64,000 nucleotides of DNA. Source: Rhynchopus euleeides. Its lineage: Eukaryota; Euglenozoa; Diplonemea; Diplonemida; Diplonemidae. The position numbers and the translations under genes are program-made. Location: positions 248,001 to 312,000 of the forward strand of contig OY723246.1 of NCBI GenBank assembly GCA_963210315.1. Direction: 5' to 3'. This document shows, in pieces, positions 39,918 through 51,200 of the stretch (the first letter of the stretch is position 1; every line of letters begins with the position of its first letter). The notes beneath the pieces are model-generated. The model was not told the origin of the DNA. It worked only from the letters and a program-made list of their open reading frames with translations, and did not search any database.

Positions 39918-40934
39918 TCACTTGCCCCACTTGGATCCCTTGTTGAAGCCCTTGTTGGATCCCTTTCCCCCCTTACCTCCCTTCGGCACCACTGGCCTCT
40001 CTTCCTCCTCGTCCCACGCGCCCTCGGTGCGGCGCCGCTTGTTGTTGGCCTTCTCCTTCTCGCCCTCGCTCTGGGCTTGGCTCTGGAGCGACCTGAATAG
40101 TTGCTCCGTCAGCGCGCTTGCCGGCATGCCCTCCAGCCGCCGCTCCCAGTGCAGCTGCGCCGCGAGCCCGTACCACTCCCGGAGGCGCAGCCCCTCCAAG
40201 CGGACCAGGAGGTTGTGGGCAGCTTGCACTGCCTCAGGCTTCGTCGACACGATGGGGATCAGGATGTCCAACACGGAGAGCGCGACCCGAAGTTCGTGCT
40301 GGGGCCCGGTCGCTGCCGCAGCCGCATCGTCCGCCCCCTTCCCGAAACGATCACGCAGTGCCCTCATGGCCATTGCGTGCAGCGCTGGCGACTGCATCCG
40401 GTGGCGCCATTGCTCCACCACCGTGATGCGGGTGCCGGTCAGCCCCTCGCGTTCCAGCTTCGCCTGCCGCTCCTTCCTCTGCATATCATCCAAGACCTCC
40501 TCCAGAATTGCCTTGGTGTTTGGGTTATCCACACCCCTCATCAACTCCCAGAGGTCCCTCACCTTGGGCGTAGCGTCACTCATGTTGGCATCGGCGTCGC
40601 CCTCGTCCTCCTCCTTGAGGGTCCATGTTGCCTCACCATTGTGGAGATACAGCGCGCAGAGGGGGCAGACCCAGTGTGGCTCCATCCACTGGTCGGTCAT
40701 CTTCTCGACCGTCTGATCCCCCGTGCCCTCCATGTAGGCCTTCAGGCAGCTCTTCGTCGTCCGCCTTCCACACATGCGACACACAGACGAGTGCGCGTCG
40801 GAGTGCAGCGCCCCGCACTCCGGAAACACGCAGTCGGGGGTGCCGTCCACCCCCGCTGCGTTTCCCGGAACAACCGGGGTCGGAACATCGATCCACGCCT
40901 GGTCGATGATCACGGTTGCGTTCCGGTCCGGCAT
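39918..40934 (-). CDS. ORF1 (gag-like) of VIPER-like element 2, zinc-binding N-terminus
   Basis: 338 residues from the ATG at 40934 (MPDRNATVIIDQAWIDVPTP). Residues about 25-95 are rich in Cys and His: CVFPECGALH, VCRMCGRRTTKSC and WVCPLCALYLH. The spacing suggests a PHD or RING-like double zinc site. The middle is helical and charged (TKAILEEVLDDMQRKERQAK). The C-terminus is basic and Gly-rich (GGKGGKGSNKGFNKGSKWGK), typical of RNA-binding Gag tails. By position it is the nucleocapsid-type ORF of the element. The frame extends upstream to 41024, but that part lies in the terminal repeat. A PHD-like finger in ORF1 is unlike the usual retroviral zinc knuckle. Confidence 0.75.
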   Translation of the reverse strand: MPDRNATVIIDQAWIDVPTPVVPGNAAGVDGTPDCVFPECGALHSDAHSSVCRMCGRRTTKSCLKAYMEGTGDQTVEKMTDQWMEPHWVCPLCALYLHNGEATWTLKEEDEGDADANMSDATPKVRDLWELMRGVDNPNTKAILEEVLDDMQRKERQAKLEREGLTGTRITVVEQWRHRMQSPALHAMAMRALRDRFGKGADDAAAAATGPQHELRVALSVLDILIPIVSTKPEAVQAAHNLLVRLEGLRLREWYGLAAQLHWERRLEGMPASALTEQLFRSLQSQAQSEGEKEKANNKRRRTEGAWDEEEERPVVPKGGKGGKGSNKGFNKGSKWGK

Positions 40935-40990
40935 TGTGTTGTTTGGTTGTTTGGGAGAGGTTGTGAGAGGTGTGGTGAAACGCACACACC

Positions 40991-41103
40991 TCGACCTGTG
41001 ATGAGGTGAGATGTGGCTCTGCAATTACGGCACTACGCGTGCCGTAAACTCGAATGACCTGCTTTCTCCGTGTTCCATTTCCTCCTTCATTGCATGAGGC
41101 TAC
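40991..41103 (-). repeat. Terminal repeat A1 of VIPER-like element 2
   Basis: 113 bp matching A2 at 35929-36041. It is preceded on the inner side by the last part of a B-like sequence (GTGGTGAAACGCACACACC). It marks the 5' end of the element. Confidence 0.88.
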
Positions 41104-41452
41104 AGAAGATAAAACATGAGAGCGATAGGGCAAAGACAACAGCCATCCCCGCCAACAGCAAACCGCTTGCGAAGTTGGCCTGTGTTTTTTTTGTTTGCCT
41201 GTATATAGCGTGGGCACGTCGCTTCAAAAACTCTCACACACCCGCCCTCGAATCTGGAATGAGGGACACGTGTCTGAGGTGTGAGAGTGGTCGAAAGCTG
41301 TTCACAAAGAAACCCCGCGGTGTAGTGATTTCTCACAGGTGCTGCCCCGGCTTTGAGTTCGGCTGCGCGGACCTCATATCCGGGGCGGCAACAACTCGCT
41401 GGCTCTCTCGATCGTGTTTCTGTGTAGAGGGCATGCGCACGCTTAAACAAAG
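41104..41452. other. Spacer between VIPER-like element 2 and element E
   Basis: No gene or repeat recognised in this 350-bp stretch. Confidence 0.4.
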
Positions 41453-41552
41453 TAAACCCCCCCCCTGTATAATGTTAAATAACGCGTAATATTAAATAGC
41501 GCATAATATTAAATATGACGCATAATATTAAATATAACGCATAATATTAAAT

Positions 41553-43611
41553 GGGGGTCTTCGCTCCGGGTCAATTTGGGTCAACTTGGGTCAATTTGGG
41601 TCACCCTGGGGTTTTTCACCTTAGGAAAATGGGGGGGCTTCGCTCCGGGTCAATCTGGGTCAGCTTGGGTCAGTGACCCGGAGCGAAGCCCCCCCCCTTA
41701 GGTGACCAAAAATAGGTGAAAAATTTTGCCTATTTTCCCTTGTGTCAAACTTGGAGTCTGACCCAAAAATCGGAATCTGTGACCCATGGTTTATATGGGC
41801 AAACCTGAAAATTTCCGACTTTTTCCTCAATTTTTCCCACTTCCTGGCCATACCTTTCCCGACCCAAAATCAAACAAATGCAGCGGAAAATGGCCAAAAA
41901 TAGGCCAAAAAACCCCAAAATTTTTTCCGGGGGGCTTCGCCCCCCGGACCCCCCTTGCGTGGGGGGCTTCGCCCCCCACGCCACACGCACCTCCCGGCCG
42001 GTGGCCGGTTCGGTCGTCGTCGGCTGCGCTCAAAGGGCGTGCGGTAGCCGACGCCCTTTTGTGCTCGCCTCCTCCTCCCACACTTCAGTGTGTCGTTTCA
42101 GGTGACTCCGTGTTCCTGCTTTGTTCTTCTGTCGACTGGGACGGGCCAGTCCTCGTGGGTTGCCGCCCGGTGTGTCCTCCCCTGGGACCCCCTCCTCCTC
42201 GCACCACTTGCATCTGGTTCAGCTTCAGTGAGAGCTGAGCGGGAGCCATACTTGCTCTCTTGGACCAATTGTCCGCAGTCCTGCATCATGACGAGTTAGG
42301 TATTGCCCAGTCGCAGCCATCCCCCGTCCCAGGTGTTCTGCCGTGGGCCAGCTCACCATCTGCAGGTCGCCCCGTCACACACCAGTGGGCAGGCCCTGTC
42401 AACGAAATCGATGTGACTGCTCTTGCCGCAGGGCAACGGATGTGGGCCTGCATTGCATCCTGTTGCCGCTCAGTTCTGTTCCCACCGGAGCTTCTTCTTG
42501 CGCCGCAGATCGAACAGCCTTTTGTGTGGTCGGCGCCGATCTTGTATAGAACGTAGGCAGTAGGCTGCTGTGGGTGACCTGCAGGTTACCCGTCCCTTTC
42601 GTGTAGGCAGCGCGAGAGTGCGATGTTTTTGTGGGAGCACGGCAGCTGCCCCACACTCCATGCTGCTCTCTTGTCTGCTGTTTATGTTGAACAAGGTCTG
42701 GCTGCCAGTGATCTCGCTGGGGGTCGGGCAAACTAAAAAAGAGGTCGGGCACAGGGTGGCCGAGCTCGCGAGAAAAAAAGTGCAGCCCAACCCCGCCCCG
42801 ACTTCCCGTGGTATGATGCAAACAGGATCGAATGCACGGCCACAGAACATTTTCACCCAATTCGAGAGGCACCGGATGTTGCTGCCTTTGGTCGTCCTGC
42901 TGGATCAAAAATCAGGAATCCAGCCCCCCAGCCGCCGGAGGCCACGGTAGTGAACATCCTGAAAGTCTTCGAAGGCTAGTCCCCACACCGGTTGGTGCTG
43001 TTGCACATTCCAGGCGGGGATGGTCCTTCGCTTGGGGCATGATGAGGTGCGCTTCGATGAACACCATCAAGCCCCCAGCATGCCGTTGGGTTTTCATACG
43101 CTGCGGCGCATGAAAACTCGGCCACAAGGCCGAACCCAAAAGCCCCAAAATCTGACCCGGGAGGTAGGGCCGAGGGTAGGGCCATGCCACCCCTGGCGGC
43201 CCACCCTCCCAAACAATTACAGAAAAAGGGAGGTGGGGCCGCGGCCCCCTGCCAGCCCTGGCACGGGATCACTGCTGGCGGGTAGTTCAGGCTCGTGGCC
43301 CTCCTCGTTCCGATAGCCCCTCGGACATCCAAATGATTCACGTGCAGCAGCCCATGCGCAGAGAACGGTGTGCCGTCTTGTACAGCAACTGTTGGACAAC
43401 TGTTGAAATCGTTTTTCACCAAAAAAAATCACTCTGCGGGCCAAGTCGAAGATTTTTCTGGGGACTTTTGGTGTCCCCAATTTTTCAATTTTCGAAAAAT
43501 AAGCTCACTTTGCTAAACTGGACCCAACTCCCCACACTCTTTTTTTCCGACTTTTTCACGGGGTTTTTCCGGTTTTTTTTGGTTTTTTTGGCGGATGGAG
43601 CGAAGACCCCC
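41553..43611. mobile_element. Element K, 2,059 bp, 15-bp inverted repeats and 3-bp duplication, inside E
   Basis: The left end GGGGGTCTTCGCTCC is matched exactly by the complementary right end. A 3-bp AAT lies on each side (41550-41552, 43612-43614). Removing K and one AAT rejoins the AATATTAAAT words of E. The left end is followed by repeats of GGGTCAA/TTGGGTCA and a hairpin (about 41634-41696) that repeats a terminus-like GGCTTCGCTCC. A copy of AGCCGCCGGAGGCCACGGTA at about 42929 is shared with the hAT-type MITE. No convincing gene is present. The superfamily is not determined. Confidence 0.7.
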
Positions 43612-43873
43612 AATAACTCGTAATATTAAATAGGGCGTTTTTGGGCGTTTTTTGGCCGTTTTTTTCGGCTAGTAGGCCAAAAGAGGTCATCTCCGGGGAC
43701 GCACAGTGTCTGTACATGACGTAGGTGACTGAAAAAATCCTATTTTCAGCACCCGTTGTTCGCCAGCGGTTTTTTGCAAGTGAGTCCTGATAGCAAAACG
43801 CCCAGAACTCATAATATTAAATATAGGCCCCCAAAACTCATAATATTAAATATAACTCATAATATTAAATATA

Positions 43874-44238
43874 CCTGGGACCCCCCGTGTATAAGTCCCC
43901 CCCCCTTACCCCCGTGTTTAAGTCCCCCCCTGGGGGTCTGGCAGGGGGGGGACTTAAACACAGGGGGACCTAAACACGGGGGTGGGCTGGTCTGGAGGGT
44001 CATCAGGTGGCCCCTAGGCCCTCCAGGTGCTGTCTGAGTCGAAAAGTGGGGTGCCAAAAGTCCATCCGGACCGGAATTACCCCCCTACGACAGCAGAGGA
44101 AGAGGTCTTCTTGGTCTCCACTGTGCCACCCCCGTGTTTAAGCCCCCCCTGTGTTTAGGTCCGCCCCCCCCCGTGTTTAAGTCCCCCCCGGCCGAAAATC
44201 GCCTCCAGGGGGGGGACTTAAACACGGGGGGTCCCAGG
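43874..44238. mobile_element. MITE F, copy 2, 365 bp, inside E
   Basis: Bounded by CCTGGGACCCCCCGTG and its complement and flanked on both sides by TA (43872-43873, 44239-44240). It lies in opposite orientation to copy 1 at 28325-28702. Both share the interior GGTCATCAGGTGG-type text and the GTGTTTAAGTCCCCCC repeats. The perfect TA duplication confirms Tc1/mariner-type insertion. Confidence 0.85.
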
Positions 44239-44292
44239 TACGCATAATATTAAATATTCTATATTTAATATTATGCGGGGGGGGGGGGTTTA

Positions 44293-44861
44293 TACCCAGT
44301 TGGCAAGAAAGATAGAACAACAGCAAGGGAGAAGGGATGTTCGGTTCGGCACACGGCAGCCGGACCGGAAAGACGAACACAGGCATGATGCATCGCATGT
44401 TGGGAGATCATGGCTGTGCTTCTAAGGGCCGCCCTGGCGTGTGAGGTTCTGGGCCAGTGGGGTCGACCACTGTTGCAAAAAAAACAAAAGCAAAATATCT
44501 TGTTCCGAAGGGCCAAGTGTTCCGCTGAAGAATGGAAAACCGGGGCAGAAGCACACACACATCCATACAAACCACGTTCCACGCAGAACCATACTTACGC
44601 ACACAGAAGCAAAGGAGGGCCTCCATTTGTGGGATTTCAGGAATTTAACGGGGGGGGCGGGGGGGCGGGGGTGTGGTGACGCCGTGAAATCCACTAGTTT
44701 AGACACCCTCCTCAGCTAGCTTGTTCTACGTTGAATCACGCTCGTCGCCGGGTCGCAACTTCTTCTCGGAAAATCCTCCAGAAGAAAACAACCCTGAATT
44801 GGAAGCAGGAGGGCGGGGAGGGTGCGACACGCACACAACTCCCACCCACCTCCAGGACACT
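44293..44861. other. 3' flank of WSC gene
   Basis: No gene seen. It includes a G-rich stretch near 44650-44672. Confidence 0.4.
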
Positions 44862-47579
44862 TCACGTTGCCATCGCAGTGAGGCTGTTCCACGACCGGTT
44901 GCTGAGGGACGGCTGAAGACTGAGGTGGGTGCTGCTCGGGGTGCGGACCGGCAGGTTTGGAGGCGCAAGAAGCTCGCGTGCGGAGGTGCGGACGCGCGAT
45001 CTCCGCATCGGCGACAGCAGCGGCTCTGATGTGGCGGTCAGACTGGCCGCCAGGTCCACCCCGTCATCGATCCCGACGCAGAAGCTGCTGTCCAGCTTAT
45101 CCTCAAATCGCTTGGAGCGTGCTGCAGTCGGGAGCGTCAGCTTCAGTTCCCGCTGGGGCGACCGCGGTGTCAGGTAGTGCTGCGTGTGGCTGAGGTCAGA
45201 CGCATCGTCGTAGAGAGACGTCAGTGTGAGCTCCAGCAGCACATCTCCCTGCGGCGTCAGCACAGACTGGTTGGGCCTGTCCAGCACATCCACCTGCAGG
45301 TTGTTGCGGCGGCCAGAGTACATGATGTACACCTCAGTGATCACGTCCAGCACCACCTTCAGCACCAGCAGGGCGGCAGCTATCTGCAGCAGCACAGCTG
45401 CAGCGTCGAAGTAGGGCGAGTGGCTATCATGGCTGTAGTACCCCATCGCCATCAGTGCCATGGCTGCCGCCTGCACAAGCTGCATCACGATGTAGAGTGC
45501 ATTGTCGCGCCACTTCGCGTGGGGCGCTACCCATGCCTCCATGACTGCGGTCATGAGGAAGATCACACCGGTGGTCATCTTGACGTGTCCGCAGCCTGCG
45601 TCGGATTCGGGGACCAGGCTGGCGATGGCGCTGAGCATGAAGCTCATGGAGAAGTCGACAGCAATAAACCATACGCAGCCCTGGCGCCATGTCTTGAGGA
45701 CAGACCCGTAGCGCTGCACAAAGAGGGTGCCGTGCGAGGTGTTGACCCACTCGCCGGGGCCGATGAGGGCGACAAGGGAACAGCTGGTGCGTCCGGTGGC
45801 ACGTGCGTACACAGCGCGTGTGTCGATGTTGGTGAAGACACGCAGCAGGTAGAAGGGGACAGCCATGCAGCCGGCCAGCACGCAGATCCCGGTCGCGACG
45901 TGCCAGGTCTTGCCGTAGAATGCGAGCGTCATGCCCGCCAGCGTGATGCCCTGGAAGAAGAAGTGGAAGATGAAGAGCGGTGCGGACGGCAGCCGCAGGA
46001 AGCCCTGCGTGTCCAGCCCTTCGAAGAACTTCGGCGCCACGCGCGCACCCCCCAGCATCGCCACCTTCAGCAGCATGAAGCACAGCAGCCCGAAGGACAC
46101 GGTGATCACGGCGTTGGCCACCAGCGCACCCAGCGCCTCGCTGCCATCGATCACCAACCCCGTGGGGTTCAGCGCCCGCGGGATCTTCCCTGTGCAGCCG
46201 GACGCTGCGAGCGCCAGCTGCATCGCGGAGCCTGCACTCATCGCTGCAGTGGCACCCACAACCGCTGTCGACGCTGCTGCGTCAGACCCAAGAAGCCTGT
46301 CCGACATGTCCTGCATCTCGAACAGCGGCGCGGCAGTGCCCGGCACTGCCGTCGGGGCCCCTGTCGGGGCCTCTGTGGAGGCCTCGGTGTGCTGCGGTGC
46401 AGCAAGAAGCGTCGCACTCAGCGTTGCTGCAGGTACCATAGTCGGCACAAAGGTGCGCGGGACGTAAGTCTCTGGCGCTTGGGTCGGCTCCGCCGTCGGC
46501 GGTGCTGTCGGGGGAAACGGGGGAAGCGGTGTGGGCGGGGCATTTGTCGGTGCTGCTGTCGGGATCGCCGTGGGCGGTGCAGGTGTCGGTGGTGCGTTTG
46601 TCGGCGGTGCAGGTGTCGGCGGGGAGGGTGTGGGTGGCGCCTGGGTCGGGGGCGCGGGTGTGGGTGGTGCCGGCGTTGGCGGCGCACGTGTTGGTGGCGC
46701 AGGTGTCGGAGGTGCAGGTGTCGGTGGTGCGGGCGTTGGCGGCGCAGGTGTTGGCGGTGCAAGCGTTGGCGGTGCGGGAGTTGGTGGCGCCGGTGTCGGC
46801 GGTGCAGGCGTCGGCGGTGCCGGTGTTGGGGGCGCAGGTGTCGGTGGTGCAAGTGTTGGCGGTGCAGGCGTCGGCGGTGCCGGCGTTGGAGGTGCAGGTG
46901 TCGGCGGCGCCGGTGTCGGCGGTGAGGGTGTTGGTGGCGCGGGCGTCGGTGGCGCGTCAGTCGGCGGTGCGGGCGTTGGCGGCGCAGGTGTTGGAGGCGA
47001 AGGTGTCGGTGGCGCTGGTGTTGGTGGGGCTGGTGTCGGCGGTGCCAATGTCGGCGGTACAGGCGTCGGTGGCGTGGGCGTCGGTGGAGCAGCTGTTGGT
47101 GGCGCAGGTGTCGGCGGCGACGGCGTCGGGGGTGCATTTGTGGGCGGTGCTGGTGTCGGGGGTGGGGGCTGCGGTGTCGGTGGAGCGGCTGTCGGGGGCG
47201 CTACCGTAGGTGGGACTGGCGTGTCCAGACGAATCTCATAGACCGTCAGTGCCTCCACCCCCCCACAGATCTCCCCACGCGCATCGCCGCACAGCGAGCT
47301 GCACGGGTTGTCAGCAGGGCCGTACGACCCGTATGAAGAATCGCAGTAGCAGTCTGTGCCACCCTCCAGCCCAAAGTACAAAAACCCTTTGAAAAAACAG
47401 AACTCCATGCACGCTGTGGTCGACTGAGACATGGTGTCGTGCGCGCCTGTCATGTCCGGCGCGTCGGGCACATCCTTGAAGCACCCGCGGTACTTCTTCT
47501 CCAGGTCGAGAGCACCATGCACACCCTGGCACAGCAGCACCACGCACAGCAGCTGCCACATGAGACACCTGGCATGCAT
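44862..47579 (-). CDS. WSC-domain surface protein with long APPT stalk and seven membrane segments
   Basis: 905 residues from the ATG at 47579. This gives a signal peptide ([20 protein letters not shown], cleavage near VHG-A); ATG 47561 is an alternative. Residues about 27-115 form a WSC domain with eight Cys and typical text ([33 protein letters not shown]), a putative carbohydrate-binding module. Residues about 118-385 are Thr/Pro/Ala repeats ([11 protein letters not shown]), probably O-glycosylated. Residues about 480-745 contain seven hydrophobic segments homologous to those of the protein at 5461-8544. The last 160 residues are a Ser/Arg-rich tail. I infer a cell-surface or cell-wall stress sensor, as WSC proteins are in fungi, but here joined to a polytopic module. 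Confidence 0.88.
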   Translation of the reverse strand: MHARCLMWQLLCVVLLCQGVHGALDLEKKYRGCFKDVPDAPDMTGAHDTMSQSTTACMEFCFFKGFLYFGLEGGTDCYCDSSYGSYGPADNPCSSLCGDARGEICGGVEALTVYEIRLDTPVPPTVAPPTAAPPTPQPPPPTPAPPTNAPPTPSPPTPAPPTAAPPTPTPPTPVPPTLAPPTPAPPTPAPPTPSPPTPAPPTPAPPTDAPPTPAPPTPSPPTPAPPTPAPPTPAPPTPAPPTLAPPTPAPPTPAPPTPAPPTPAPPTPAPPTLAPPTPAPPTPAPPTPAPPTPAPPTRAPPTPAPPTPAPPTQAPPTPSPPTPAPPTNAPPTPAPPTAIPTAAPTNAPPTPLPPFPPTAPPTAEPTQAPETYVPRTFVPTMVPAATLSATLLAAPQHTEASTEAPTGAPTAVPGTAAPLFEMQDMSDRLLGSDAAASTAVVGATAAMSAGSAMQLALAASGCTGKIPRALNPTGLVIDGSEALGALVANAVITVSFGLLCFMLLKVAMLGGARVAPKFFEGLDTQGFLRLPSAPLFIFHFFFQGITLAGMTLAFYGKTWHVATGICVLAGCMAVPFYLLRVFTNIDTRAVYARATGRTSCSLVALIGPGEWVNTSHGTLFVQRYGSVLKTWRQGCVWFIAVDFSMSFMLSAIASLVPESDAGCGHVKMTTGVIFLMTAVMEAWVAPHAKWRDNALYIVMQLVQAAAMALMAMGYYSHDSHSPYFDAAAVLLQIAAALLVLKVVLDVITEVYIMYSGRRNNLQVDVLDRPNQSVLTPQGDVLLELTLTSLYDDASDLSHTQHYLTPRSPQRELKLTLPTAARSKRFEDKLDSSFCVGIDDGVDLAASLTATSEPLLSPMRRSRVRTSARELLAPPNLPVRTPSSTHLSLQPSLSNRSWNSLTAMAT

Positions 47580-48217
47580 CAACTGTGTCGGGAACGCAAG
47601 GCCCCCCTGCCGACAGGAGGTGGGTGTGTGTGTGGCTTGTGTTGAGTAGGTTGCGAAACGTGGAGCTTGGGGGGGCAACAAGAAGGGCTGGGTGCAGGGG
47701 TCGGTGAAGAGGTGCCACAGACAGGACATGCGGAGATATAGACTCGGTTCGTTGAGTCAAAAAGGCCTCCCTACAAGGGTTGCGCCTCGGAGGTTCGCAT
47801 CAAAGCCAAGTTTCGAACAATAACTTGAAGAAGTGAATACCAAGACTTGCCGGTGCAGTGTGCGTGCATGGCAGCCCAGCAGATGGAAGGACGCCAGTAA
47901 GCAGTGTGTCTAAGAGCATCGCAAGGAGACCACAGGGAGAACAGACCGTACCAGAACACAAACAAAGGGAGAGCGGGCGCGAGGGTGCGCCAAGCTATCG
48001 CAAAAAGGGCACGAAGGGGGTCTTCGCTACGGGGTGACCGTCAGTGCATTTGGTGCATTTCCAGTTGAATTGGCTGAAAACTGACGAAGACTGACGAAGG
48101 ATAACGACCAGCAAAGACCCCCCAAGGAACGTAACTCCTGTCAGCAGGGTGCGACAGGGATTGCAAGGCAGCGTGCCAGAGGGAGGGGCGGCAGGCAAGT
48201 GGCACAGGCAAGGCTGC
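47580..48217. other. Intergenic between WSC gene and kinase gene
   Basis: Only a 107-bp K-type MITE is recognised (48016-48122). There is no gene. Confidence 0.45.
48016..48122. mobile_element. Miniature K-type element, 107 bp
   Basis: GGGGGTCTTCGCTACGG at the left and AGCAAAGACCCCC at the right form imperfect inverted repeats, matching the termini of element K (41553-43611). It shares GGTGCATTTCC with the similar stretch at about 20423. The target duplication is ambiguous because of the G/C run. Confidence 0.6.
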
Positions 48218-51200
48218 CTAGAGGAGAGGCTCCAGGGGGCACGGTGCAGATGGGTCAGCACCGAGCACCATGAGGTCGTGCAGCAGGGCTGTGGCGGGTG
48301 GGCGTGCTGCAGGGTCGCGCACGCAGCACCTGCGGACGAAGGCGGCTGTGTCGTGGGGTGTGTCTGCGGGCAGGGGCGGCCCGTCCGTGCTTTCGAGGAT
48401 GCGCTGCACCGTCTGGTGTGCTGGCTCTGCAGTGGCGGTGCGCCACGGCACCGTGCCCAGCATCTCGACCACCGTGCATCCGAGGGACCAGATGTCGCAG
48501 CGCGTGCCGTAGGCGCCGGACGCGTCGTGGCGCTGCTGAAGCACCTCTGGTGCCATCCAGAAGGGTGTGCCCACGCACGTCTTCGCCCCGTCCGCCCCGT
48601 AGGTCACCCCGTCCCGCTCCGACTCGGCATCCACACCGAACAGCTTGCTGCATCCGAAGTCGGCGATCTTGACGGTCCCGTCACCCGCAAGCAGCAGGTT
48701 GTCCGCCTTCAGGTCTCGGTGTGCCACAGGTGCACGTCCTGCCTCACCTGTGTGCAGGTAGGCCAGCCCCAGCAGCACCTGCCGTGTGTACGCCTTCACG
48801 GTGTCGATGGGCAGCCCGCGTGTATGTGGCTGTGGCTGTGACTGTGTCTGTGCGGCACGCACCGCTGCCTTCACAGAACCGCCAGGCATGCACTCCATGT
48901 AAATCTCGAGGGTCGACGCATCCGGCCACCTGTGCCCCAGGTACTGCACGATGTGCGGGTGTCGCAGCGACCGCATCAGCTGGAACTCCTGCTCCGCACG
49001 CTGCCGCACCTTCGCTGTGTGCGAGGCACCTAGGAACATCTCCTTCACCGCCACCTCGCGCACAGGCACCGCACCTCCACCACCAGGCACACGCACACGG
49101 TGCACCACCCCAAACGCGCCCATCCCCAGTGCAGGACGCACGCGCTCGCCCGCAAGCATCTCCTCCTCCGTCAGCCACACGGCAGCGGGCGGCACAGCAG
49201 GAGCCGTGTGGCCTGCCGCCCCCGTGACAAAGGCGTGCCGCAGCAGCTGTGATGCCGTCGCACGGTCATCGGGGCTCTGCCGCGTGCAGGCTGCGACGAA
49301 GTCACCCGCCTCCGCAGACACACCCTCCACAAGGTTTGCGGGCGGCCACTGCGGGGCCGCCATCACTGCCGCCCACACGTTCCCTGCCTGCGGCCCGGGC
49401 GGGACCCCGCAGTTCAGCACCTCCGACGCCATGCACCCGAGGGCGTACACGTCTGCAGGTGTGCCGGCACGTGCCACGTGCACCCCGCTCTGCAGCACCT
49501 CCGGAGCCATGAAGTTCGGGCTCCCCACCTGCGTGTTCAGCAGGCGCGAGTCCGTCACCCCGTCGCTGCTGCCCCACGCGCTGTGGCCCCACCCGCTCGC
49601 ACCCCCGCCTGCCGCCAGGTCCTTCACAGTCCCGAAGTCGCACAGCTTCGCCACCCCGTCACCCGTCACAATCACGTTGTCCCCCTTCAGGTCGCGGTGC
49701 ACCACCTGGTGGCTGTGCAGGAACTCCAACGCCAGCAGTACCTGCCCCACGTAGTGCGCCGCCGTCTCCTCCGCCATCCTGTGCGGCAGGCTGCGTGCGT
49801 ACGCACCCAGCGTCGTCCCCGCCACGTACTCCATCAGCACACACAGCCGTGCCTGCTGCGGGTCGTACACCATGTCCAGCACCTCGACGATGTGTGGGTG
49901 CTGCAGCCGCTGCATCAGCGCCAGCATCGCACGTGCCTCTGCAGCCTCCCCGCACGTCGCACGCACACGCTCCTTCAGTGCCACCTGCCGACCCGTCGAC
50001 ACACGCCCCACATGCACCTCCCCGTACGCACCGCTGCCGACGTGGTTTTCCCAGCGCCACGACGCGTACACCTCGTCCACAGGTCCCTCCACCTGCGGCC
50101 CCTGTGGCACCACGCACAACCCACGGCCTGTCGGGTGCATGCACGTCACCAGTGTTTCCGCAACACCAAGGGCTTGATATGTGCCCAGTGACGAAGGGAA
50201 GGCACTGGTGCCTGTGCTGGCAGGCGCGTCCAGATACGCTGTGCTGCGGGAGGGCGAGGAAGCACCATAGACGTCAAGCGTGACGCAGGCCTCGTGCGAC
50301 AGCATCGTCATCTCTTTCGGGTCCTCCTCCTGTTGGGGGCGCATGCGCCGCCTGCACAGCACGGCCCCTGCCGCAGCACACACGCACAGGCCTGCCAGCG
50401 ACAGGCCCACAACCAGCCCTGTGCTGCTGGCTGCGTCAGGTGCAGGTGTCGGCATCACGTCTGTTGCGGGCGCCCGTGTGTGCGGCACATCTGTCGCAGG
50501 TGCCGGCGTGGGTGCGGCTATGGGTGCAGGTGTGTGCGGCACCTGTGTCACAGGCGCCTCCGTGTCAGGTGGCTGCGTCGCTGTGGGTGCAGGCGTGAGG
50601 GGTGCTGCTGTCGCCACCAACGGAGGTGCCGCCGTGGGGCCTGGTGCAGGTGTCTCGGGTGCACGCGTCCCCGGTGCCAGTGTCGGTGACAGTGGTGTTG
50701 CCGGTGCATGTGTCGGAGTGTTGGTCTGCGGTGCAGGTGTGGCTGGCACCCCCGTCACCGGTGACGGCGTCGATGGCACACCTGTCTGTGGCACAGGCGT
50801 TGCAGGCGTCGCTGTCACTGGCGCATCCGTCAGTGGCACTGGGGTCAAGGGTGCAGACGTCGCAGGGACCACCGTCACTGGCGGCTCCGTTTCCGGTGCA
50901 TCTGTCGATGGCACTGCAGTCGCAGGAGATGCAGTCACAGGCGCAAGCGTCGCCGGCACCAATGTGGCTGGCACCTCCGTCGGCACAGCTGTGGGAACCC
51001 CCGTCGCAGGTGCTTTCGTTTCCGGCACATCCGTCAGCGGCACTTTCGTAGAGGGTGCGGGCGTCGCAGGGACCGACGTCACCGGTGGCTTCGTTTCCGG
51101 AGCGTCCGTCCGCGGAACATTCGTCGCGGGTGCGGGCGTCAACGGTACTGCAGTCATAGGCGCAAGCGTCGCCGGCACCACTGTCGGCACAGCAGTGCTG

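Larger units (their letters stand above)
35851..41103 (-). mobile_element. VIPER/Ngaro-like tyrosine-recombinase retrotransposon 2, 5,253 bp
   Basis: On the minus strand: A1 (41103-40991), ORF1 with zinc-finger region, tyrosine recombinase with a long repeat-rich leader, RT/RNase H, then B1 (36119-36042), A2 (36041-35929), B2 (35928-35851). A1 and A2 are identical or nearly so over 113 bp, and B1 and B2 over 78 bp. All frames are intact, so this is the better candidate for an active copy. Sequence identity with element 1 is limited to protein motifs, so it is a different family in the same lineage. Confidence 0.88.
41455..44290. mobile_element. TA-flanked element E, with nested elements K and F2
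   Basis: The ends are AACCCCCCCCC and its complement, with TA on both sides (41453-41454, 44291-44292). The subterminal word is CGCATAATATTAAAT, repeated four times at the left. At 44242-44276 it forms a palindrome with 16-bp arms. Without K (2,059 bp) and F2 (365 bp), E is only about 410 bp, that is, a MITE. It has no transposase. Confidence 0.78.

Noticed and set aside
37990-39930. N-terminal 640 codons of the 1,238-codon frame that includes the RT of VIPER-like element 2
   Set aside because: This stretch overlaps the well-supported recombinase frame. It is open mainly because the 90-bp repeats are multiples of three and lack stops in that frame.
45177-47241. Long plus-strand frames rich in Arg/Cys or Gly/Val opposite the WSC gene
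   Set aside because: They are antisense shadows of the APPT repeat and GC-rich coding sequence; the minus frame has a signal peptide, a WSC domain and membrane segments.
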